Shown here piece by piece: positions 34,371 to 44,368 of a DNA stretch of 64,000 bases. Position 1 is the stretch's first letter; the number at the start of each line of letters is the position of its first letter. This DNA comes from Flammulina velutipes (lineage: Eukaryota > Basidiomycota > Agaricomycetes > Agaricales > Physalacriaceae): the NCBI GenBank assembly GCA_011800155.1, contig CM022377.1, positions 186,001 through 250,000 of the forward strand, written 5' to 3'. The notes below the pieces were generated by a model. The model was not told the origin of the DNA, did no database searches, and worked only from the letters and a program-made list of their open reading frames with translations. The position numbers and the translations under genes were made by a program.

Positions 34371-35558
34371 TCAAAGGCGGGGTAGCAGGTCCTTAAAAGC
34401 CCACATCACCTTTTCTTTCCAACCCTTCTCTTTCCAGTCATCCACACTACCGGGAAGCTCGTCGACGACGCCCTTCAACGTCGCATCATGCGCCAAAAGG
34501 GTCAACACATCTTCGTGCGCGTCCAGCTCGCCCAACTTCTCGAGCGTCTTGCTCGCCAATTCCACATCTTCATACATGCCCGTACCAACCGGGAACATTG
34601 GCGATGCTGAAGCCGGGTGGCCTTTGTGGTGAGGAGTCGGACGGATGCTTCCAGGATGATGGCAACAGTCACCACCAAGCATCACGAAGGTGGTTGGCGT
34701 CACACGCGCCAACGCCGAAATATGTCCAGCGCAGTGCTACCGAAGATGAGCTTGAGAGTTCTCGTGGAGATGGCAATCCGCTTACGCCAGGCGTATCCAG
34801 GATATAGAGGCTGCCGTCCTTGAAATAATCGATGGCTGGCATCCCGGCGATCTGAAGCTGACTCTCAGCGAAAGAGAGGACTTTGACGGTTCGTCCACTG
34901 CTCGTGAACGTTAGGATACTGACGCAGGAGAATATGATTAACATACCCAATGTCACTTTCGAGGAGGCTCGCCTTTTCGTATTCTGGGTATGTGCGAAGC
35001 ACCGTGCCATCACCTACAACCAAATCAGTCGAAGCTGGAAACTTCGCCATATCCCCTGGAGCATGGTCAGTACTCATGATCCCACAGACTCAATATTGGA
35101 AGCACCTATGTGGTCCGTGTGACGATGACTATGGATTACATACATCAGTCCCATGTCAAATATGTCAAGAAAGAACAGTACCTCCAAATTACTGCTCCAA
35201 CACTTTCTAATGGTATGCCAGCAGTGTTCAGCCTCTCCGATACGTCCTGGTCTACCCTCATCACAAACGCACCCCCCTTACTCCACGTCGCATAGCCTTT
35301 GACCACCCTTGGCGGAAGCGCATCCTGGTCTTTACGGATTCCCAGGTCGAACATCACCCTATGAAGCGCTCCGTCACTGTCCTGGGGGACGTGCTCGATG
35401 AGAAAGGCGTAGATGGGCGCCATCCAATCCGGTGAGCCATAAGCTGCTAGTCCAGCAGGCGAGAAAAACAAGTGTGAAGGCAACCAGTCGATATGGCCGG
35501 CATCAATGGCTTTGACACTAACGACGCTACCAGAATATGGGGGAAGGACAGCGACCAT
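34371..35558 (-). CDS. Metallo-beta-lactamase-fold hydrolase
   Basis: ATG 35558 chosen (MVAVLPPYSGSVVSVKAID); an in-frame ATG at 35588 is possible. Four introns, stop 34371. The metal site is rebuilt by splicing as WSHRHTDHIGDM (H-x-H-x-D-H). A second His comes in DTPGHCAGHISALARV and an acidic position in MLGGDCCHHPG. Sequences of this type in fungi are annotated as lactonase- or glyoxalase-like hydrolases; the substrate is not readable. No signal peptide is visible, so it is probably cytosolic. The two short exons around the metal site make it easy to miss in unspliced frames. Confidence 0.84.
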
Positions 35559-35589
35559 GGTAATCGATGGGACAAAGAGGGCGCCCAAA

Positions 35590-36040
35590 ATGCGGTACTT
35601 CTGATGAAGTACCCTGTGGCGTTAACGAGGTGTTCCCACAACTCCACGCATGCTTCGCATTCATAGAAAGCTAAGTTTGGGTGATATGCGGTCGGCTGTT
35701 AACAACGCAATTATTGATAACTGTCGAGGGAATTAATTTTAGTGGTACGCCCAGCAATGATTGTTTAACGCCCGCCCACCTTGGTCCTGGCTACGACAAG
35801 ACCTACTCGGGCAAGTCTGCCGCTCCTAGTTCAAAGACACGCTCAGTACTACGCGCCCACGCGTATCTGCTGATACTTGGCTGTTCTCCGTTATCGGGAA
35901 TCGAAAGGCCCTTGGACGCTGTCGATGATTTCCCTGTCTGAAAATACCATTTGCTCGTTGATTCCGTCATTCACAGGAAATTCGACTCGACGCAGACAGT
36001 GACGGAAAGAACGTTATGAGGATCTCGAGGTTTGAAAGGA
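35590..36040 (-). pseudogene. Scattered remnants of the F-box gene family
   Basis: At 35940-36040 the minus strand reads LSNLEILIT and then a segment matching, at DNA level, the last exon of the F-box gene (48255-48330), with stops and frame breaks. At 35600-35665 it reads WEHLVNATG, sharing 17 exact bases with the remnant at 40572. No complete frame survives. Confidence 0.5.
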
Positions 36041-36939
36041 AGTGGTTTTAGTTTGGAAGAAAATATCCTGACGTCCTAATTAGCGCATGCTACATAAATA
36101 TAGCAATAGCACGTACAGCCTGGAGATACCATGCAGTAGGTCCACCGGAGGGGAGATGACGCATCGCTGAACAGCTAGGACCTCTGCTCCGTCTCCCCGA
36201 TGCGCGTCTGGAAATTCAAGCCTCCTTGTGTTCCATGGTTGAGTGATATCCATATCCGCGGGGGAAAAGCCGCGCCAAAGGGCAAAGGCATTGGCCTCGG
36301 ATGAGCTCCCGTTCCGTTATTCGTGGTCCTTTGAACCTAAGAGAAGCGTCGTCGTTGGTCCTGTTCTGATGTCCCCCGTACCAGAGGGCGTCTTTAGTCG
36401 CTGTTGTGATTCGAATTTCTCTCCAAGAACGACGGCAAGGCTAAGGCGTTGCATTGGAATCCAGTAATCCCAGGGAATTTTTTCCAGCGAGACAGCATGA
36501 TGGTTGAAGCCCAGTGAAAAGTCCGTCGAGTGAGGGAGATAACCTGCGAGTTCTGTCGTTGACTCGCCTAGCCCCGTTGTAGATCACTGAAACACGATCT
36601 AGCGGCACAATATCATTGTCACATCGGGACACAGCGAGTGAGTGTTCTCCCGTAATTAGCACGAGATTTTGCATGCTCACCAGCGCTCACTCAGACTCGT
36701 TACTATTGTAGTCTTGTCGAGGCACAACGAAATGGAAAACATAATAAAATAGAATTTTTCTATACTATTTGCTTCTATTGCGCCACATTGTATATCAACC
36801 CGGACACTGCCTGCTCCCTCCCGACTTGTGAGATTGAAGAAACACCTCAGATTGAGTCAAGCACCGCCTGTAGGCAATACTTAGGTGAGAATGCATGATG
36901 CATAGAGATTTGTAAGTACTGACCTGACTCATACAATCC
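36041..36939. other. Intergenic, no supported gene
   Basis: The open frame at 36243-36467 has no support. A TGTGGCGC octamer (reverse) is at 36780. Confidence 0.4.
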
Positions 36940-37250
36940 TTTGCGATTTGCTGCTTGGCTTTTGCCGCAGTTTCTAAAGGGAACTTGTGGACAAGAGTGG
37001 GCGACAAATTCCATTGATGGCAGCCACGTGGCCCTCCTCATCCTCAACTTCAACGCCCACAAGCTCTTGACAAGATCCAAGCTCTTGAATGGTTCCGAAT
37101 TCAGACAAATGTGCATCCACACTCTTGCTGGAGAAACACAGAACCAACGCTCTCGAACATGTTGACACATAAATGGTGCACTTACCCGGACTGTTAGGGG
37201 AAAGAACGACTGAGAGGTCCTTCCAGGTGCGTATCTCGTCCTTCTTTGCA
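36940..37250. repeat. Block shared with 22040-22300 downstream of the other S33 gene
   Basis: Plus-strand frames read TCGQEWATNSIDGSHVALL and FRQMCIHTLAGETQNQRSR, the inverted counterpart of the block 3' of S33 copy 1. With the gene and promoter it extends the inverted duplication to roughly 1.8 kb per arm. Confidence 0.5.
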
Positions 37251-37495
37251 AGCACTCCGCTGAATGCTCATCCGACTACCAGTTGACCTTTTCTTGTATT
37301 CGTCGCGACCACGCACGAAATGAGTCTCGAGATCTCTCCGCTTGTCTCCATCGTGTCAATGGATTTCGCGAGATCGTCGTGCTAAGCAGAGTTATGGTGG
37401 GAAGGATGTGAGTATTTCTCGACATGGATAAGAGAGCGATCTCTAGAATCGAACAAAATATTTATTTTCTTGCCAGGTCAGAAACTCGAGGCTCG

Positions 37496-38642
37496 TCAAC
37501 CGTCCAAGAACGAAATCACTTCCTTCATGAATCTCTCCCGCTCCTCCCAATGAACCATATGGCTCTGAAACTTAGGTTGAGCACATGTAGCCCACCAAAC
37601 TCTGCGCACTCACCGAGTTCTCGAACTTCACCCATCGGACGTTGTTTATCTCTCTCGCGAAGGGTGCCACTACTTCGTCTTGCGCCTTGTCGTAACGCCC
37701 ATTAGCCAAAAGCGTCGGAACTCGAATCTTATGCGCGTCGTCTATTATTGTCCAATTCTGCAGGCTGCCTGCGATGTAGAAATTCGATGGGCCGTACCTG
37801 TCGATCTGGGTTAGTTTTCGCTCTCTTGCTGTCAGCTTGACTACTCACATGGTCATGTACACCGTAGGGTCGGCCAACATCGCAGCGAATCCGGCAGCGA
37901 TGGCGTCCGGCATGGGATCTATCCTGCATAAGAACTTGGAGTTGAACACAGCGACGGCCGCTTGATACTCCTCGGAATCCGTCGTCCCAGCCTTCTCGTT
38001 CTTCGTCAGGACATCTTGAACATCCTGAGGAAGCTCAGTGCGAAGACGATTCTGCGCGGTCACCCAAAGGTGCATGTCGGCCGGTGCGGACATGAGGATC
38101 AAATGCGTCAGACCGGGCGGCTGCTGGACTGCGTGTCGGGATGCGAGCATGCCACCCCACGAGTGGCCGATGACGATATACCTGTCCTGGATTTCGAGAT
38201 GCACGAGGAGGTTATCGAGCTGGTCTAGGAAGAGCTGGTCGACCCAGAACGACGTGTCTCCCGCCTTTTCTCTGTAATGCGTCGACTTGCCGATGCCAAT
38301 CTGGTCGTACACGACGAGTGCGTTACCTTTTGCCTTGGTCACGTCCGAAAGGATAAGCAGGTACTGATAGTTGGCTCCAGGACCTCCGTTGAGCGCTACG
38401 ATGGGCGCATGTCCCGAATGGAGGTCGCCAATGACCTGGTAGTACGTCTGGCACGGTTTGTCCTCGATCCCGGGGACTGGGAAAGTGGCGTAGCCCTCCT
38501 TGAATGTGACGTCCGTCGGCATTGTCGTTGTATGAGGTGGAACAAACGTTACTGTGTTGCAGAGTGTTGGGAGAGGTTGGAATAGGACTCCGATGATGAT
38601 GATGATGATGATGATGGCAGGTACACAAGAACCTACACCCAT
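37496..38642 (-). CDS. S33 proline-iminopeptidase-like alpha/beta hydrolase, secreted, copy 2
   Basis: ATG 38642 (MGVGSCVPA then eight Ile), two introns, TGA 37496-37498. The nucleophile elbow is IGHSWGG, the oxyanion motif LNGGPGANYQYL, the acid loop LANGRYDKAQDE and the final His SHMVHWEERERF, so the triad is intact. The first exon is nearly the same as copy 1 at 20583-21735 apart from the signal region. The second and third exons differ more (NFYIAGSLQNW against EFYITGSLLNW). It lies in inverted orientation about 16 kb from copy 1. Same uncertain peptidase or amidase role. Confidence 0.88.
38592..38615. repeat. GAT/ATC triplet microsatellite (8 units) in the S33 signal-peptide codons
   Basis: Eight uninterrupted GAT units on the plus strand encode eight Ile on the minus strand inside the hydrophobic core. 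Copy 1 has six hydrophobic residues there, with a Leu interruption. Confidence 0.9.
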
Positions 38643-39320
38643 TTTGTTGAGCAGACACTTCGCGAGTTTTGCGTTTCAGCTTTTAGCCATGTACAGCATG
38701 CTGATACGCCGCCTTCTTAATCAAGATGTCGGACTTTTTCATTGACCACAAGCTCGTCCGGTACATGAGCGTTGAACCTCAGCGCTCATTCGAGCGCAGG
38801 TGATGCCTAAAATGTGTTCAGCTTACTATCTAGAGTCTGTAGTACAGTCATTTCTTTCACTACTTCTTCTACATCAATGGCTTTCTCGGTGGCATCCTCG
38901 CTGGGTCATTTGCGGCGTCCTCGGCGCTCTTCTTGACACCATTAGCATATAACATTCATTCCTTTTCTTTTGTCGGGATTCAAGGAGATGGCATAGGCGG
39001 GCCGTGCGTCTCAGCCTCCAAATTGAGTATGAAGATCTGATTGTGAGATGGATCTTTCTCTTTCCACAGAGCAATGCCTTGTAGTTCTCGTCAAAAACTG
39101 TAGCGCTCGGCCAAGAGTGTGTACGTTGCCACCTAAAGAAATGTTGAAACGTTGAAGGCTTGAGGAGATGCACCTTTGGGTGTTGTTCATGGAAGTAAGG
39201 AGTCCGTCAGACGTAGAAAGAGCGCCACATACAATAAGTAACACGTTCTCACATACATATATAAATACACAATTCGTAGTACGGAGCCTTCTTGTTGTTC
39301 GCTCTTATTCTACTTTGCAA
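38643..39320. other. Intergenic; S33 promoter copy and 3' flank of the next gene
   Basis: The first ~90 bp match the promoter of S33 copy 1. The rest has no coding evidence. A TGTGGCGC octamer (reverse) is at 39222. Confidence 0.45.
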
Positions 39321-40357
39321 TTATATCCCCAGCTGCCGCCGTTTTTCCTTTCGCTCCACGACGGCGAGCCATGCCTGATCACATTCTACCACCGTCGCAT
39401 AAGGCTTTGATGGTTCGGATGAATAAAGCACTAAATCGTCTTGAGGAAGCTCATCGAATGCCACGACTCGTATCTGATCCACCCATTCAATAACACCTGA
39501 AGGGACTTCACATTGTCTCCTCCGCTTGCGCCTTGAATCCTCTGGAGAACGGGAAGTGGCTGAGAACGACGACGTAGTGCGGGAGCGGAAGAGAGATGCC
39601 AGGGGCGTTTCCGTTGAAGGCAAGGGGACTTGCACTTGTAGGAAGTCGTTCTTGACGGAGCGGGTTACGTCGAGGCCGATCTGTTGAATTTTGTCAGATG
39701 TATTTCCTTGGCATAATAGCATTCCATATGCATAAGCGATAACAAAGACAGGGTGCGCAGACAAAGAGAAACGCGGGAGGGTATTGAAGGGATGTTCATG
39801 TTTTGTCACGACACCGGAGATGGGATGGCGAGTATAAATGGGTTCCTTCTGGTCCTTTGAAACCATCAAGGTGTAGTCTGAGGCAGAGATATCTGTCTGG
39901 AGGAAGATTAGGCATGCACTGTGTCGCATTCTCACACTTACCTCGTGAAATCGTAGGCGTTCCGAAGTAGGGCGCGCCCAGTTGCTTTTGTAGAAGCGAT
40001 GAATAGCGTCAACGACTGTATCTGACGGTCTGAATGCAACATCCTGCCATTTTAAGGCATCTAAAATGCTAGGTTGGACTGTGCTGATGAGCGTGAGATG
40101 GGAAGCCATTGACACTAGACACACCTTGAATAGCGTCGTGGACAGAACCAGAGAAAGAAGAAGCGATTTCCCCAAGATTTAAACCAGCAGCGTACTCAGT
40201 TGATCTTATCTACGAGAAAGTGAGTCCCTGGAGAACATATGGATAACGGAGCAGTGCGCACCTGCCAGCTCCACCAGCGAGATATCAGAGAAAATTTACG
40301 TGGTTCGACAAAGTCGGGTGAGAATGATATGCTGTCACTTGAATGCAATGTGTCCAT
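39321..40357 (-). CDS. Unknown-family paralogue B
   Basis: ATG 40357 (MDTLHSSDSISFSPDFVEP), four introns, TAA 39321-39323. Exon 2 reads IRSTEYAAGLNLGEIASSF, exon 3 VQPSILDALKWQ with FRPSDTVVDAIHRFY and ARPTSERLRFHE, exon 4 on TDISASDYTLMVSKDQKEP, PIYTRHPISGVVTKHEHPF, LPRFSLSAHPVFVIAYAYG and TSDKIQQIG. A linker rich in Arg and Ser (RRKRRRQ) precedes VIEWVDQIRVVAFDELPQDD, LYSSEPSKPYATV and a C-terminal KEKRRQ. No known domain is apparent. The conserved His, Pro and Trp blocks suggest a folded domain under constraint. Confidence 0.8.
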
Positions 40358-40479
40358 GTCAATGTTGGGTGGATGATAGTACTTAGCGTGAAGTTAGAGG
40401 GTATTTGAGTGTCGAGTCCACGTTGCACAATTTGAACAATACACGGTCATGTGAGATGAACAAAGAGTTTTGTTGATTA

Positions 40480-41270
40480 CCCATTCGTGCTTTTCCATTG
40501 TTCAGCACTATGCGACGAACCTCTGGCCGACTCTCGATGCTGGTCACGATGACGACGAGTTTGTTCCTGACCTGTGGCGTTAACGAGCTGGGCTGTTCTC
40601 CACAAACGCTTCAATGATGCATCGAGAGCTATGATTAATGATGTGCGGTAGTGAGGCAGATGTACTGTTCCAGAGGTGAGCCGTAGTTTTCGTCCAGTGT
40701 AGCTACAACACATCAGATTATTGGAATGAACGCTGGCAAAACACGATGATACACTGGAGCTGTTTGAGCTGCTATGATGGGAGCTTGGACCTTCAACGCA
40801 ACATGAAAGGACGAGCCCTTTGGATGAGGTAGATGAGGGTAGCTACCGGCAGATATTGCAATTAATCCTGTGCGTTCAGAGCATGGAGTACGATGACTAC
40901 AGCGTTGCGCGGCTGACAGGCCGACAGGTGCCCCCAGGTCTCTCGTCAATTATAGTCGGAACATGGGCGGTCGTTAACAGGAGGCCCGACCTGTAGCTCA
41001 TCGAGCATGCCGCATCTCTCTATGATGTCCGGCGGGAAAAGCTCATTTTCGGATTCGATACTCCACGCAGAGAAAGGGGCATCGGGCTTGGGTATTGACT
41101 GCAGTATTTTCTCCGCTCAATCTCGATCTCTTCGGAGATTGACTTGCCTAAGGAGGTAAGGCTCTTCTCGGCTAGAGGATCAAAGCGCGTTAGAAAGGCG
41201 ACTTTATTGTCTTGTGGGCTACATCCTAGCGATATAAATTAATTGAGATCTGGAGAAGTTAGGCGACGAA
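40480..41270 (-). pseudogene. 5' part of an F-box paralogue, decayed
   Basis: 40780-41270 matches 50370-50830, the first exon and promoter of the intact F-box gene, over most of its length. Shared stretches include GAAAAGCTC(A/G)TTTTCGGATTC, CCACGCAGAGAAAGG and GATCAAAGCGCGTT (with one mismatch). Stops and small indels break the frame (for example CGCTCAATCTCG for the intact GCCTCAGTCTCA). The F-box and LRR exons are missing. It sits between unknown-family genes B and C. Confidence 0.72.
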
Positions 41271-41466
41271 GGGTAGTAGGTGAGAAGATGCACCTTACCA
41301 GAACATTATGCATATTCAAGCTTTGACATGGAAGTAGCAGATAGAACTCTCAGGTGGCTGTGCAGATGTTTCGTACCTACTTTATTTGCGTAGCCAGACA
41401 AATAGTATTGTTACAATAGACAAGTACATATAGTGAATACATAGCTCCAAATCCTTGGTTCTCCCT

Positions 41467-42524
41467 TCAAAGACTCCTAGACACTGGCACATGCCACGGC
41501 CTCTTCGTTTTCTGGCGAGCAGCAACAGCTGCCCATCCTGGTTCACACTCAAGCGCCCTCTTGTACGGCTTCGACGGTTCAAGTGCATAGAGTCCTATAT
41601 CGTCCTGAGGAATCTCATCGAACGTCACGGAACGTACTTGATCAACCCATTTGGCAACACCTGGATCTGGGCGTCTGCTCGTCCCCAACAGTATTGATAG
41701 TGAAGGCGGTTTAGCTCTCGAACGCGTGTCACGAGGCCTGGGGGCAGGAGGTAATGCTTTGGAAGCCGATGGAACATTCACCGACGCGCGCTTTCCTTTC
41801 AGGAAATCCTTTCTAACCGAATTCGAAGCAGCGATTCCGATCTGGCGGATTTTATCTGAGGTATCTCCATGCCAGATGAGCATTCTGTACGCGTGAACAG
41901 TGACGAAAATAGGATGTGCTGCCAAAGAAAACCGCGGAAGGGTCTTGAATGGATGCATGTGTTTTGTTACATGGCCAGAGGTGGGATGGCGAGTGTAGAT
42001 AGGGTCTCTTAGGCTTTTTGGTACCATGACGGTATATTCAGAGGTGGAAATATCTGAAATCTGAACTGGGATTAGCCATATCTTGGGTTTGTTGTACTGA
42101 TATTCACCTGGTCATAGCGCTGGCGCTCTGAAAGCGGACGCGCCCTGTTAGATCCATAGAACCGTCCAATTCGGTTGACCACTGCGTCTGATGCTCGGAA
42201 TGCGGCGCGTTGGCACGACATGAGTGCGTACATGCTAGGTTGAACTGCTTCACTGTTCAGTATGAGGTCGTAAGCATGATACCGATGACTGACCGCTGAT
42301 GCAATTATGGGTAGAGTCAAACAGGGAAGATAGTTCACCAAGCTGTAAACCGGCGGCGTACTCAATCGATTTCGCCTAGTACAATTTGGTGAGAATATAT
42401 GTAGAGTGAAGGCGCCAGAGCAACGTACCTGCGAGTTCGATGGGTCTGCCATTAAATGGAATCGACGGGGTTCGACAAAGTCTGGTGAAAAGGATATGCT
42501 GTCGCTGGAATGCAGGGGATCCAT
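41467..42524 (-). CDS. Unknown-family paralogue C
   Basis: ATG 42524 (MDPLHSSDSISFSPDFVEP), four introns in the same places as paralogue B, TGA 41467-41469. Blocks: AKSIEYAAGLQLGELSSLF; VQPSMYALMSCQRAAFR and ARPLSERQRYDQ; ISDISTSEYTVMVPKS; PIYTRHPTSGHVTKHMHPF; LPRFSLAAHPIFVTVHAYR; TSDKIRQIGIAASNSVRKD; WVDQVRSVTFDEIPQDD; LYALEPSKPYKRAL. Closest to B; the linker (SKALPPAPRPRDTRSRAK) is again variable. Tandem with B on the same strand, with the F-box remnant between. Confidence 0.8.
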
Positions 42525-43257
42525 GATGGTTTTTGGTGACTACGATGAGATGAGAGTAAAGCTGGTGGCACTTTGGCAGGCCCAAGGGTTTATACACGTC
42601 CGATCACGCGCTATTGCACCAAATCCCATTGTCGTAGTTCAACCATTCGGGACCGCCTCCTTTGTTAACATTGTTGACCCGCGTGATCAGTAACGATAAC
42701 TCAGTCATGGCCCAGTTTATAGATGCAAAGGGCAAGCGGTGCGGTGTGTAGCTATGGTAGAAAGAAAGTCGAGTAAGCGCTAGGACCGTTGTTCGGGAAA
42801 AATGGGCAAGGTCCTTTGGACTCGGATGTCGTCAAGATAGACACTGTATGACGCTGTGAATGAGATGAGACCGCAAGCAGAGGGAAGCACCATCGAGACA
42901 GGAACAGTGAGATTCTGCTATACCAATAGAGACGTCGAAACAGCAATAGATACATCGACGCCCCGTATAGCTTACAACTTGTTCCCAATTGAGCATCAAG
43001 GACAGCAACAAGAGCTCACGAATGTGGAACAAAGGAAAGAGGAATGATATTTGTTCGTGTTGATTGGACATACCGATCTCTCTCTTTCCTCCTCCATGTC
43101 GACGCACTAACGATCTAACGACTTTTCTATGTGATATCTGTACTGCTACTGTTGTCCTCTGCATTTGCTATCAAATCCCGTTCGTGTCTGTTCCACCCTT
43201 ATACACCGCTTAACCAATTCAATTTGCTCAAGATTTTACTTCTCACTTCCACTTTTA
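42525..43257. other. Divergent promoter region between paralogue C and the DUF6699 gene
   Basis: About 0.73 kb between two divergent starts. Open frames here have no support. Confidence 0.45.
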
Positions 43258-44336
43258 ATGGACAATCGGACCGCTCAACGCGCTGGATCTTCTTATCAAC
43301 CTACGCGCTCAATTCTCAAACCATCCCGGTCCTCGCATACCCAATCAAGTGCACGCCAAATATCCCGTTCCCCTGCTTCCCATCCCACCCGCGCAGTGCA
43401 GATAGTCGACCCTCCATCGCGAGCGCAAACGCAAACGCAAGCGATCCGTAGCATTGCTGCTATTCCCCATCATGGTCCGATCCCAGAAATCACTTTCCCC
43501 GCAGTACACAACGCGGAACAGCTGGAACAACTGGAACAACTTGCGCTGGAGTTTGCCCGGCAGATACAGACGCGTCGGAGAAAACTGGAATCCAGTCCAA
43601 TTGACGAAATTCGAATATCGAGTCCCCCACTACCTCCGCCTCCACCACTACCGCAGGCTGGGCGCCCAACCTTCTCACCCGATGACTATCCCGAATTTCG
43701 CCAGTTTCTCATGGGCCCATGGCAAGCAGGCGAAAGCTGTAAGTCATCCTACCTCTGATGGCGTCGACTAAAGATTATACAGACGGTCCAATACTCGAAC
43801 CTCGCGACGCTATGAGACTTGGTCCCCTTCAGATCAACCCCCTCATCTCTAACCCACCACAAGTGCACTGGGATGTTACGCAGCCGCCATCCACAGCAGT
43901 CATCATGCAAAATGGCTGTACTATTCCGTTCGACGAGTTTCGTTACCAACCAGCAACGTGCCCCCGCATTACTCAAGTAAAGTCTATCTCCCGACTGATG
44001 CCTTGGGACTGGCTCTTTAGTCCATGGTCTAGGGAGACAGGCGTCACCATTGGAGATGTCTTCACGGATTTATCTGTTTCATTGGGTGTTCATATGAGCG
44101 AAAGAGATATGAACAACAAGCTCGACGCGAAAACGAGGGACACAGCGATTCGCACTTATCAGGCGCGTTGCCCTGATGGAGGGAAAGGTCCTCAGATTCA
44201 TGATATCTTATCGGGAAATACTCTGTTTGGTGGATGGGTGCACGACCAAGCTTATGAGAGGGAACGAGACTTCAAAGACAAGGAATGGGAGATAAATATT
44301 TTAATAAACTATCTACCTAATACAACGAGAACTTAG
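43258..44336 (+). CDS. DUF6699 domain protein with disordered N-terminus
   Basis: ATG 43258 (MDNRTAQRAGSSYQPTRS), one intron 43739-43782, stop 44334-44336. Residues 1-150 are Ser/Pro/Gln-rich with a short helical LEQLEQLALEFARQI and a proline run. The second exon holds the domain: LQINPLISNPPQVHWDVTQP, FRYQPATCPRITQVKSISR, DWLFSPW and VTIGDVFTDLSVSLGVHM. The order L-x-P-L-L, W-D, a strand with W-x-W, then T-I-x-D-V matches DUF6699 proteins, which have no assigned function. It is convergent with the DUF6535 gene, the two stops only 33 bp apart. Confidence 0.78.
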
Positions 44337-44368
44337 TCACCATCGCAAAAAAGTAGAGTATATAAATG

